A DNA stretch of 64,000 nucleotides from NCBI GenBank assembly GCA_009746045.1, contig RPFO01002171.1:69501-133500 (forward strand). Reading direction: 5' to 3'. The notes under the pieces were generated by a model. It was given only the letters and a program-made list of their open reading frames with translations. It was not told the origin of the DNA and searched no databases. The position numbers were made by a program, and so were the translations under genes. Positions 28,517 through 42,900 of the stretch are shown piece after piece (within the stretch, counting starts at the first letter, position 1; each line of letters begins with the position of its first letter). The DNA comes from Mesostigma viride. Lineage: Eukaryota; Streptophyta; Mesostigmatophyceae; Mesostigmatales; Mesostigmataceae.

Positions 28517-30878
28517 GTGCGTAATCGTGCATGCTTTTGGCTTGAACTGTGAGCAGTTCATCGCCCCTTACCCACTGCACCCTGTATTCTTGGTACCGTC
28601 CGCAATGATTGGCACCCTACCAGGTTGTTGGGAGGTTCCTGCTGGCTCTGCTCCATTCTACGTCAGTCACCCTTCCACGGCATGTCTCCCAACCGGCCTG
28701 CTTCATATTCTGGATAGATCATAGTGGCCACCAACATTAACATGTCTAAACTCCAGTAGCCTCAACTACTAGTGCTAGCTTCAAATGTATTCTGGCTACA
28801 GCGAACCTGCCGCTCCCAACAGGGCACCCACACATGCACGGCCATATGTATCCCATGGGCACATGCCGTAGGTCTCTGTTTACCCACCGTTTGCCCACCG
28901 TTTACAAACGCTTATGTCCATCCATTCCACTACCGGCCATCCACTGCAGCTTTGCACAAAGTCCAGGCTTGGGAGGTTCACCACCTGCACTAGCCATCCA
29001 GTTCTCGTGTAAAATTGACTGTTGTAGATTCGCCATGGTCGGCTCCCACCACCCACTGCTAGATTGGGTCCACACCCACCACCAATGTCTCGTTATGCTG
29101 GTCATCCCTCACTGCTAGATTGGGTCCACACCCACCACCAATGTCTCGTTATGCTGGTCATCCACCACCCACTGCTAGATTGGGTCCACACCCAGCACCA
29201 ATGTCTCGTTATGCTGGTCATCCACCACCCACTGCTAGATTGGGTCCACACCCACCACCAATGTCTCGTTATGCTGGTCATCCACCACCCACTGCTAGAT
29301 TGGGTCCACACCCACCACCAATGTCTCGTTATGCTGGTCATCCACCACCCACTGCTAGATTGGGTCCACACCCACCACCAATGTCTCGTTATGCTGGTCA
29401 TCCACCACCCACTGCTAGATTGGGTCCACACCCACCACCAATGTCTCGTTATGCTGGTCATCCACCACCCACTGCTAGATTGGGTCCACACCCACCACCA
29501 ATGTCTCGTTATGCTGGTCATCCACCACCCACTGCTAGATTGGGTCCACACCCACCACCAATGTCTCGTTATGCTGGTCATCCACCACCCACTGCTAGAT
29601 TGGGTCCACACCCACCACCAATGTCTCGTCATGCTGGTCATCCACCACCCACTGCTAGATTGGGTCCACACCCACCACCAATGTCTCGTTATGCTGGTCA
29701 TCCACCACCCACTGCTAGATTGGGTCCACACCCACCACCAATGTCTCGTTATGCTGGTCATCCACCACCCACTGCTAGATTGGGTCCACACCCACCACCA
29801 ATGTCTCGTTATGCTGGTCATCCCTCACTGCTAGATTGGGTCCACACCCACCACCAATGTCTCGTTATGCTGGTCATCCACCACCCACTGCTAGATTGGG
29901 TCCACACCCACCACCAATGTCTCGTTATGCTGGTCATCCACCACCCACTGCTAGATTGGGTCCACACCCACCACCAATGTCTCGTTATGCTGGTCATCCC
30001 TCACTGCTAGATTGGGTCCACACCCACCACCAATGTCTCGTTATGCTGGTCATCCCTCACTGCTAGATTGGGTCCACACCCACCACCAATGTCTCGTTAT
30101 GCTGGTCATCCACCATCCACTGCTAGATTGGGTCCACACCCACCACCAATGCCTCATTATGCTGGTCATCCCTGCATGCACCTCCCTGCTACACACAGTC
30201 GTGCAGCCCTCCCTGCCACATTATTGCTCTGCTTACTACCATAGGCTCTCCATTTTTCTATCTTCTCTCTCCTTTCCTATCCTGCAATGTTCGCCACTCC
30301 CTAGTAGTCGTCTGTAATCCCTGTTGGACCTGCTGCCCGCGGCACCAAACCACTCCTCGCGCTCACTCATCTGCGACAACACTCCTCGCGCTCACTCATC
30401 TGCGACAACACTCCTCGCGCTCACTCATCTGCGACACCAAACCACTCGTGCTCGGTCATCTGCTGGCAGTACCTCCCTCGCATGCTCCCTGCATGTGCCA
30501 CCCAGCCATGCCAGGCTCTTTTGTAGCCACCATGCCAGCCACTGTGGCGACAAATGGAAACTCCTGTCAAGCCTGGTAGCTAGCGCGTTAGCCAGACCAC
30601 CATTTAGGCCAACCACATTGCCACCACATTGGCAAGTGGCATACTTGACCCCTTGGTCGGCCTCCATGGTACATCACCACCACATCGGCCATCAGCTTCC
30701 CCACCAAGGTGCTGACGTCTCCCCCACTCAAGTGCTGGCGTTCCCCCCACCTTGTGACGTTTGGTTGTGTGCGCCGTGGGTGTTGTACGTGTGGCGTGGG
30801 TGTGGTGGCTGCGCTTGCCCTAACATGTGCGGCCGCTGGTCCGTTGGGGCACGTGCGCGTGCGTCGTAACTGTGTGTG

Positions 30879-30909
<31 letters not shown>

Positions 30910-33900
30910 GGGGGTTCTTGGTCCATCTCTGCGGTCACCAGAACTACGACTTTGGCCGCGCGGTGCTGGAGGAGGTGAGTGCGGCGGAGCTCGAGCGGCT
31001 GTACGCGGCGCGGGGGCTGGACTTCCGCACGCTGCAGCAGCTGCAGGTGGACATCAAGAACCTCACGCGGGTGGGTGGCCGCGAATAGGTACAGCTGTGG
31101 GCATCCAGGACATCACGCGGGTGGGTGCCAGTAGATTTGTGAACCTCACGCGGGTACGTGGCTGCAATTAGGCATCAGCGGTGCATGACATCGCATAGGC
31201 TACCATGACACGCGTGACGCGCCACTGGGAACAGAGGGCAGCGATCTTTGACAGCAGAATGACAGCTGGCAACCCATGTCGCGAGAGCTGTGAACTTAAG
31301 GCAGTGTGTTAGGCGAAGTATCCACACGGCCTGCCTAGTCTACCGATGCTTGCCGTTGTAGTGAATGGACTGCCACCGAGATGGGGTGTCCGGCCACGCG
31401 TGATGGCGATCACCAAGCCGGTCTGGCATGATGCATACGGCATGAATCTATGTGTTGCATGCCGGGGATCGCATGGCTAGACCAGGTGCGGCAGCATGGC
31501 TGTTGGCTGGTCCCCCCTGGGTTCCCTGGTCTGCCGGCTTGCAATACAGGGGCACCTTTTGTGGGCACCCCTTTTGTTCCGTTGGCTTCCCCGTGGTCTT
31601 GGTCCGTGGCAATGCTAGCATCGGTAGCGCGCGACCTGTGACCTATGTGGGACCTATGACCAAAGTGTGTACGGCGAGATGCACTATGCTCATGGTGCGA
31701 CGCGTGTCTGGCGTGGGATAAGAGGCACAGCCGGCTGCATGGCGTGGGCATGTGTGTGGTCTTGGGTGGGTTGGGCTGGTTCTGGTCTGGTTGGGCTGGT
31801 TCTGGTCTGGTTGGGCTGGTTCTGGTCTGGTTGGGCTGGTTCTGGTCTGGTTGGGCTGGTTCTGGTCTGGTTGGGCTGGTTCTGGTCTGGTTGGGCTGGT
31901 TCTGGTCTGGTTGGGCTGGTTCTGGTCTGGTTGGGCTGGTTCTGGTCTGGTTGGGCTGGTTCTGGTCTGGTTGGGCTGGATCTGGTCTGGTTGGGCTGGA
32001 TCTGGTCTTGCAGCTGCCAGTACCTCCGTGTACGTGCCAAGGGCTGACAAGCCTCAATGTTTCTACTAGCCGCTGCTCGCTAACATGTCCCCACTAATTG
32101 TGCCGCGGTGGCGGCACCGTGGTTTGCCCTGGGCGGTGGCGGTCGCAAGCAGATACGAGGCGAGCAGCTCAAGCTGCAGAAGGTGCTGACCAGTGAGACC
32201 GAAGCGATGCAGGTAAGGAGGGGGGGGGAGTAGGGGATGAGGGGTAAGGCGATTCAGGTCAGACAGGGGGGAGGGTTGAAGCGCTGCAGGATAGTCAGTG
32301 GAGTGGGGAGCTGCAGGTTAATAAAGGGGTGGGGGCTAGGAGTAGGGAGACGAGGGGGGGGGTATGTGCTACGTTTCCAGGTTAGCACGTTTCCAATTGG
32401 AAAGGCGGAGGAGCTGCAAGTAATCAAAGTGACAAGGGTGGGGTGGTGAGCTAGTTGTGCAGGTAAGCACCGTTTGGGGAGAAGGTTGAGGCGCCGTTGG
32501 TAATACGCGGTGGGGGGGGGGGGGGGGGGGGGGGAAAGGGGACAAGGGCTGACGCTACAGGTACGCGCAGAGATTGAAGGGTAGTGATTTAAGATGCATG
32601 CGTGTTGAAGGGTAGAGGTGGGAAAGCGTTCTTTGTGCCTGCCCTCGAGATGCCCTCATCGTTGTTGGCAGTGATTCTAGGTATTGTGAGTGTATTGAAG
32701 TTGCCCTGCCACCTCTGTCTTGTTAGTGGTCATGGCTTGCGAGAGAACCCGCCGGATATGACGCCTGACTTGTCAACACTTCCCAAGGCTTACAAACCTG
32801 TTGCTGAGCCCGTGCCAAACCCTTGCCCCGGTGTGTCCCACCTTTCTGGTACCCCCCAGATGAAGATCCTGGACGCGCAGGAGATGCTGCGGCTCAAGAA
32901 GCTAAAACTGGCGGCGCAACGCGAGCAGCTGGCGGCACTGCAGCGCCACCTGGGCCACCAGCCCAAGGAGGCGCACCCAGAGGGCTCCACGGAGGCGCAG
33001 CGCCGCGCGGCCAGCGACGTGACGCAGCTGAAGCAGAACGCGGTGAGCTCCCACGACCATGCCTGCAGTTTGCAGCACCCACGACCATGCCCACAGCTTG
33101 CAGCACCCATGACCATGCCCGCAGCTTGTAGCACCCAGAACCATGCCCACAGCTTGCAGCACCCATGACCATGCCCGCAGCTTGTAGCACCCAGAACCAT
33201 GCCCACAGCTTGCAGCACCCATGACCATGCCCGCAGCTTGCAGCACCCAGAACCATGCCCACAGCTTGTAGCAACCATGACCATGCCCGCAGCTTGCAGC
33301 ACCCTTGACCATGCCCACAGGTTGCAGCACCCACGACCCTGCCCGCAGCTTGCAGCACCCACGACCATTCCCGCAGCTCGCAGCACCCATGACCATGCCC
33401 GCAGCTTGCAGCTCCCACGACCATGCCCGCAGCTTGTAGCACCCATGACCATGCGAGCAGTTTGCAGCACCCATGACCATGCCCGCAGCTTGCAGCACCC
33501 ACGACCATGCCCGCAGTTTGCAGCACCCATGACCATTCCCGCAGCTCGCAGCACCCATGACCATGCCCGCAGTCTGCAGCACCCATGACCATGCGAGCAG
33601 TTTGCAGCACCCATGACCATGCCCACAGGTTGCAGCACCCACGACCATGCCCGCAGCTTGCAGCACCCACGACCATGCCTGCAGTCTGCAGCACCCAGGA
33701 CCATACCCACAGCTTGTAGCAACCATGACCATGCCCGCAGTTTGCAGCACCCACGACCATGCCCACCGTTTGCAGCCCAGGAGCTCGAGCAGGGTGCTGC
33801 ATTGCAACAAGCGGTGACAGCGTTTAGGACGTGATGTCCCGGTTTGGACACTTCCTGGGTAACTTGCATGACCAATGGGCAGTCATGCCTCACCAATGGG

Positions 33901-36900
33901 CAGTCCTACATGACCAATGGGCAGTCATGCATGACCAATGGGCAGTCATACATGACCAATGGGCAGTCATACATGACCAATGGGCAGTCATGCCTCGGAG
34001 ACTCCTCCGCGCCCAGCACCGCTGCCGCTGCTTCCAGCCCCCACCCTCGTGTCCATGTCGCAATCCATGTCGCTAACCTCTGGACCAAACTTCGATCCCT
34101 GCCTCTCGTCCCCGACTAAAATCACTTCATGCATCTGCGGGCTGCATCCCCTTTCCCTGGCCTCCCCCCCCCCCTCCCCCCTTGCTGCATCCCCTCCCCC
34201 CTCCCCTCTTGCTGCATCCCCTCTTGATCCAGGCGCTGGAGTCGGAGCTGCAGCTGCTGCAGGACGCGCTGGCCTCTCTGTCCACCACGCGCGCCGAGGG
34301 CCGCGGCACTATGGCGTGCGACCTGGCGCGATCGGCCCAGAACCTGTCCACGCTGAGGACGGAGAGCGCGCACTGGAAGCAAAAGGTGCAGGTGGGTGTG
34401 ACCTATACATCCACGAATAAAAGGCAAATGGCAACGAGAATATGCAGGTGGTGTGTTGGAAGCAGAAGGTGGAGGTGGGAGCACCTCCTTTTGACATGGC
34501 GAACCAACCCAGAGGAGCGAGCTGGTTTGCCCACTGTGTGTGTCAGGGCAGGAGCTTTGGTGCATGTGCCTTCTGTGGAAATGAAATGAACAATGAAAAA
34601 AAGGAAATGAAACAGTTGGCGGCGGACCGGTCTACTACAGCCGAAAATGCACTTTTCGGAAAATTATTTAATTTTTGGCTTAGATGACGTTTGGTTTTGA
34701 CCCGTAATTCCCGAAATCGGACATCTTTGGGCACTTTAGAGGCTGATCCTGAATGCTCTCATCGAGATCTATCGATTGCGCTACTTATACTTGAGATTGG
34801 ACCCCCCTCATGCCCCCTGTCCAACTACCCATTCTTTACTTACGGCTTGGTTGGCGTCAATGATTGACGTCAGAGCCATTTTCACCAGTTTTGTAACCGT
34901 AATCACACTTTACCGTAATGTACTATTATGTACCTAAGGTATGATCTGAAATCCTCTCGGCGAGATCTATCGATTGCGCTACTTCAACTTTTATTCGGGG
35001 TCGATCTACGTGACCGGGTCTACCACGAGTAGACCGGTCCGCCGCCAACTGTTTCAAATGAAAAAAGTGGAAAAAAGCTGGGTGGATGCCACTATTCCAT
35101 CTCATGCAAGTGTCCGTAAGGCGCGAATGCGTCTCCTATCATTAGGAGAGGGTGAAATGGAACGTTGGATGGGATTGTCCTCGCCAGCGGAGGCGGATGT
35201 TGGCGCCGTGTGTCGCCGAAGATCACCACCGTCGACCGTCCCCTTCAAGTCGCTTGTTCCCCCCATGTCCAGCCGCAGGCCTGGCCGATGCGTCCCTGCA
35301 TGCGTGCATCATGGAGGGGCAATTCACCAACGTTCCTTAGTACATCTGATCTGGACACAACATCACTAAAGTATACCCTGGCTGTGCCTTCCCCACCACT
35401 TTCCCCATCCTGCCACCCATCACTGCCGCCGGAGATCCTAACATCACATCTGGGCACTTTCTTACTAAAAATGCACCCCCGGCTTTGCCTTCCCCACCAC
35501 TTTTGCGATGCTTGCACCCATCACCGCCGCAGGAGATCAACATCGCGGTGGAGAAGACGCGGTGCTGGGAGAAGCAGCGCGAGGTGGACTCGATGGATTT
35601 CTTCAAGCACGTGATCCAGTCACAGGGGGGAACCGGCCAGGGCCAGCCCACGTTGTCGCTGCCCATCGCGTCCTCCACCGTGGTCGGGCTGCCGTCCTTC
35701 TCAAACACCAAGGCGCAAGCCACGTCCCAGCCAAGGATGGAAGGTGGGGGGGTACCTGTGCCATGCTCGTTTGTATGCATGATGCAATTGCCGTCTGTGT
35801 GCCATACCCACTGGGTTTCTTATCCGCACCCCTTGCCATGTGCATCCCTGCTCGGAGCAATCTTATTTTCCGGCCAAAGGTGGCTCACCGCTGCCCAGCG
35901 GGGGACGAAAAGACATGATTGTCCCACCAACAGGCAGAGTCAGACGCTCACACCAACAGGCTGAGTCAGACGCTCACGTCCGCGCATCGAACACGTCCGC
36001 ACATCAATGGGAGCATGCCATGGTGCATGAGAAGGGATGTTTTTGAGGCCCGTCATGTTGCTAGTGCCATGCCCTGTTGGTCCCTATGTAGACGTCCACG
36101 CTGGTGGTTGCTGGCCGTGGTCATTATGCTCGCCGCGGTTACTATGCTAGCCGTGGTCACTATGCTAGGTGTGGGAGGGAGGAATGCGCGCGGGCTAGCT
36201 GGGATCCCATGAATAGAATCGTTATGTCGAGTGTGCATACTCCACGTCCGGCAGTGGTCGTCCCGCGTAATGCATCCCTGGGTTCGTACTTGTGTGAATA
36301 CGCGCATGCGTATTTGCCTGCACTTACAATAATGTTATATCTGTGGACATGAATGCGTGTGTGCCTGCGTGCCACCTGGCGGAGCAGAGCGGCCCCTGTT
36401 CGAGGAAGGCAGCGTGGAGATATCGCGGCTGGAGATGCTGCCGCCCGCGCGCCGGCGGCAGAGCCTGCTGGCGATCAGCCACCGCTTCACAGAGCTGGGC
36501 AAGGTTGCGTCGCAGTTCCAGTCGCTGCTCAGCTGCGTCAAGGTGCGCCACGCTGTACGGCTGCTCAGCGGAGGCAATGCCATCGCCGCCATATATGTGG
36601 AATATTGTGGCCCCCAGGGGCTGCCTCGTGGGTTGCCTCGTGAACGCCTGTCATGAAGCAATGTCGTGTCTGCGTGGCACCTTGAGCAAGGGCATCCGTG
36701 GCCTCGTGAACATGCAATGGCCGTTGTGCCAACCACAGTGGAAGTCGTGGTTGTCACCTATCGATCGCGCGACCATCTGTGTCTGTTCCAGAGGGTATGT
36801 CTACTGCATGTGTACCATTCAGCCAGTACAATCACTTGCGCCTAAAGTTGATTAGTTGTGGTTGACCTGATTTATCCGGCGAGCCCAACTTCAGGCGTGA

Positions 36901-39900
36901 ATGACTGTACACCCACCTGTGCGCACCTGTGCGAACCAACTGCCCAGCTCATCCACCCACTCCACAGACAAATGCCCCATTCCGCCTCCCTCGCCCTCCC
37001 AAATGCACAAACAGCCAAGTCCTTCCTCCCCCACCCCCACCCCCCACACTAACCGCCCCACCCACCGCCACCCACCCTTGCCCGACCCACAAACACGCAA
37101 CACACAAACACACGTAACATGCAAACACGCAACACACAAACACACATAACATGCGAACACGCAACACACAAACACACATAGCATGCGAACACGCAACACA
37201 CAAACACAAATAGCATGCAAACACGCAACACACAAACACACATAACATGCGAACACGCAACACACAAACACACACAACATGCGAACACGCAACACACAAA
37301 CACACACAACATGCGAACACGCAACACACAAACACAAATAGCATGCAAACACGCAACACACAAACACACATAACATGCGAACACGCAACACACAAACACA
37401 CACAACATGCGAACACGCAACACACAAACACACACAACATGCGAACACGCAACACACAAACACACACAACATGCGAACACGCAACACACAAACACACACA
37501 ACATGCGAACACACAACACACAAACACACACAACATGCGAACACGCAACACACAAACACACACAACATGCGAACACGCAACACACAAACACACGCAACAT
37601 GCAAACACGCAACACACAAACACGCATAACATGCAAACACGCAACACACAAACACACATAACATGCGAACACGCAACACACAAACACACACAACATGCAA
37701 ACACGCAACACACAAACACACGTAACATGCAAACACGCAACACACAAACACACACAACATGCGAACACGCAACACACAAACACACACAACATGCGAACAC
37801 ACAACACACAAACACACGTAACATGCAAACACGCAACACACAAACACACACAACATGCAAACACGCAACACACAAACACACATAACATGCGAACACGCAA
37901 CACACAAACACACACAACATGCGAACACGCAACACACAAACACACGTAACATGCAAACACGCAACACACAAACACGCATAACATGCAAACACGCAACACA
38001 CAAACACACATAACATGCGAACACGCAACACACAAACACACACAACATGCAAACACGCAACACACAAACACACACAACATGCGAACACGCAACACACAAA
38101 CACACATAACATGCAAACACGCAACACACAAACACACATAACATGCGAACACGCAACACACAAACACACACAACATGCAAACACGCAACACACAAACACA
38201 CGTAACATGCAAACACGCAACACACAAACACACGCAACATGCGAACACGCAACACACAAACACACGTAACATGCAAACACGCAACACACAAACACACGCA
38301 ACATGCGAACACGTAACACACAAACACACATAACATGCGAACACGCAACACACAAACACACACAACATGCAAACACGCAACACACAAACACACACAACAT
38401 GCAAACACGCAACACACAAACACACATAACATGCGAACACGCAACACACAAACACACGCAACACACAAACACACACAACATGCGAACACGCAACACACAA
38501 ACACACATAACATGCAAACACGCAACACACAAACACACACAACATGCAAACACGCAACACACAAACACACGTAACATGCAAACACGCAACACACAAACAC
38601 ACATAACATGCGAACACGCAACACACAAACACACATAACATGCAAACACGCAACACACAAACACACATAACATGCGAACACGCAACACACAAACACACAC
38701 AACATGCAAACACGCAACACACAAACACACGTAACATGCAAACACGCAACACACAAACACACGCAACATGCGAACACGCAACACACAAACACACGTAACA
38801 TGCAAACACGCAACACACAAACACACGCAACATGCGAACACGCAACACACAAACACACACAACATGCAAACACGCAACACACAAACACACACAACATGCA
38901 AACACGCAACACACAAACACACATAACATGCGAACACGCAACACACAAACACACGCAACACACAAACACACACAACATGCGAACACGCAACACACAAACA
39001 CACATAACATGCGAACACGCAACACACAAACACACATAACATGCGAACACGCAACACACAAACACACACAACATGCGAACACGCAACACACAAACACACG
39101 TAACATGCAAACACGCAACACACAAACACACATAACATGCAAACACGCAACACACAAACACACATAACATGCGAACACGCAACACACAAACACACGTAAC
39201 ATGCGAACACGCAACACACAAACACACATAACATGCGAACACGCAACACACAAACACACGTAACATGCAAACACGCAACACACAAACACACACAACATGC
39301 GAACACGCAACACACAAACACACGCAACACACAAACACACGTAACATGCGAACACGCAACACACAAACACACACAACATGCAAACACGCAACACACAAAC
39401 ACACACAACATGCAAACACGCAACACACAAACACACATAACATGCGAACACGCAACACACAAACACACGCAACACACAAACACACACAACATGCGAACAC
39501 GCAACACACAAACACACATAACATGCAAACACGCAACACACAAACACACACAACATGCAAACACGCAACACACAAACACACGTAACATGCGAACACGCAA
39601 CACACAAACACACACAACATGCAAACACGCAACACACAAACACACATAACATGCAAACACGCAACACACAAACACACACAACATGCAAACACGCAACACA
39701 CAAACACACATAACATGCAAACACGCAACACACAAACACACACAACATGCAAACACGCAACACACAAACACACATAACATGCAAACACGCAACACACAAA
39801 CACACATAACATGCGAACACGCAACACACAAACACACATAACATGCAAACACGCAACACACAAACACACATAACATGCAAACACGCAACACACAAACACA

Positions 39901-42900
39901 CATAACATGCAAACACGCAACACACAAACACACATAACATGCGAACACGCAACACACAAACACACACAACATGCGAACACGCAACACACAAACACACACA
40001 ACATGCGAACACGCAACACACAAACACACGCAACATGCGAACACGCAACACACAAACACACATAACATGCGAACACGCAACACACAAACACACGCAACAT
40101 GCGAACACGCAACACACAAACACACATAACATGCGAACACGCAACACACAAACACACGTAACATGCAAACACGCAACACACAAACACACATAGCATGCGA
40201 ACACGCAACACACAAACACACACAACATGCGAACACGCAACACACAAACACACATAACATGCGAACACGCAACACACAAACACACGCAACATGCGAACAC
40301 GCAACACACAAACACACATAACATGCAAACACGCAACACACAAACACACATAGCATGCGAACACGCAACACACAAACACACATAACATGCAAACACGCAA
40401 CACACAAACACACGCAACATGCGAACACGCAACACACAAACACACATAGCATGCAAACACGCAACACACAAACACACATAACATGCGAACACGCAACACA
40501 CAAACACACACAACATGCGAACACGCAACACACAAACACACACAACATGCGAACACGCAACACACAAACACACATAACATGCAAACACGCAACACACAAA
40601 CACACATAGCATGCGAACACGCAACACACAAACACACATAACATGCAAACACGCAACACACAAACACACCTAACATGCGAACACGCAACACACAAACACA
40701 CACAACATGCGAACACGCAACACACAAACACACATAACATGCAAACACGCAACACACAAACACACACAACATGCGAACACGCAACACACAAACACACATA
40801 ACATGCGAACACGCAACACACAAACACACACAACATGCGAACACGCAACACACAAACACACACAACATGCGAACACGCAACACACAAACACACACAACAT
40901 GCGAACACGCAACACACAAACACACATAACATGCAAACACGCAACACACAAACACACGCAACATGCGAACACGCAACACACAAACACACACAACATGCGA
41001 ACACGCAACACACAAACACACACAACATGCAAACACGCAACACACAAACACACACAACATGCAAACACGCAACACACAAACACACACAACATGCGAACAC
41101 GCAACACACAAACACACACAACATGCAAACACACAACACACAAACACACGTAACATGCGAACACGCAACACACAAACACACATAACATGCGAACACGCAA
41201 CACACAAACACACGTAACATGCAAACACGCAACACACAAACACACATAACATGCAAACACGCAACACACAAACACACGCAACATGCGAACACGCAACACA
41301 CAAACACACACAACATGCGAACACGCAACACACAAACACACACAACATGCGAACACGCAACACACAAACACACATAACATGCGAACACGCAACACACAAA
41401 CACACGTAACATGCAAACACGCAACACACAAACACACATAACATGCGAACACGCAACACACAAACACACGCAACACACAAACACACACAACATGCGAACA
41501 CGCAACACACAAACACACATAACATGCAAACACGCAACACACAAACACACACAACATGCGAACACGCAACACACAAACACACGTAACATGCAAACACGCA
41601 ACACACAAACACACACAACATGCGAACACGCAACACACAAACACACACGTAACATGCAAACACGCAACACACAAACACACATAACATGCGAACACGCAAC
41701 ACACAAACACACACAACATGCGAACACGCAACACACAAACACACACAACATGCGAACACACAACACACAAACACACACAACATGCAAACACGCAACACAC
41801 AAACACACGCAACATGCGAACACGCAACACACAAACACACACAACATGCAAACACGCAACACACAAACACACGCAACATGCGAACACGCAACACACAAAC
41901 ACACACAACATGCAAACACGCAACACACAAACACACATAACATGCAAACACGCAACACACAAACACACACAACATGCAAACACGCAACACACAAACACAC
42001 GCAACATGCGAACACGCAACACACAAACACACATAACATGCGAACACGCAACACACAAACACACATAACATGCAAACACGCAACACACAAACACACACAA
42101 CATGCAAACACGCAACACACAAACACACGCAACATGCGAACACGCAACACACAAACACACACAACATGCGAACACGCAACACACAAACACACACAACATG
42201 CGAACACGCAACACACAAACACACATAACATGCGAACACGCAACACACAAACACACACAACATGCAAACACGCAACACACAAACACACATAACATGCGAA
42301 CACGCAACACACAAACACACGCAACACACAAACACACACAACATGCGAACACGCAACACACAAACACACATAACATGCAAACACGCAACACACAAACACA
42401 CACAACATGCAAACACGCAACACACAAACACACACAACATGCGAACACGCAACACACAAACACACGTAACATGCAAACACGCAACACACAAACACACGCA
42501 ACACACAAACACACACAACATGCGAACACGCAACACACAAACACACATAACATGCAAACACGCAACACACAAACACACACAACATGCGAACACGCAACAC
42601 ACAAACACACATAACATGCGAACACGCAACACACAAACACACATAACATGCGAACACGCAACACACAAACACACATAACATGCAAACACGCAACACACAA
42701 ACACACATAACATGCGAACACGCAACACACAAACACACGTAACATGCAAACACGCAACACACAAACACACACAACATGCGAACACGCAACACACAAACAC
42801 ACATAACATGCGAACACGCAACACACAAACACACATAACATGCAAACACGCAACACACAAACACACATAACATGCGAACACGCAACACACAAACACACGT

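Noticed and set aside
29064-30317. 20-residue repeat proteins on both strands
   Set aside because: A 60-bp unit divisible by three keeps frames open by chance; it lies in intron 1 of the GAF gene.
32790-33896. Tryptophan/cysteine-rich minus-strand frames of 300-370 codons
   Set aside because: Produced by the 28-bp minisatellite and the antisense of exon 4.
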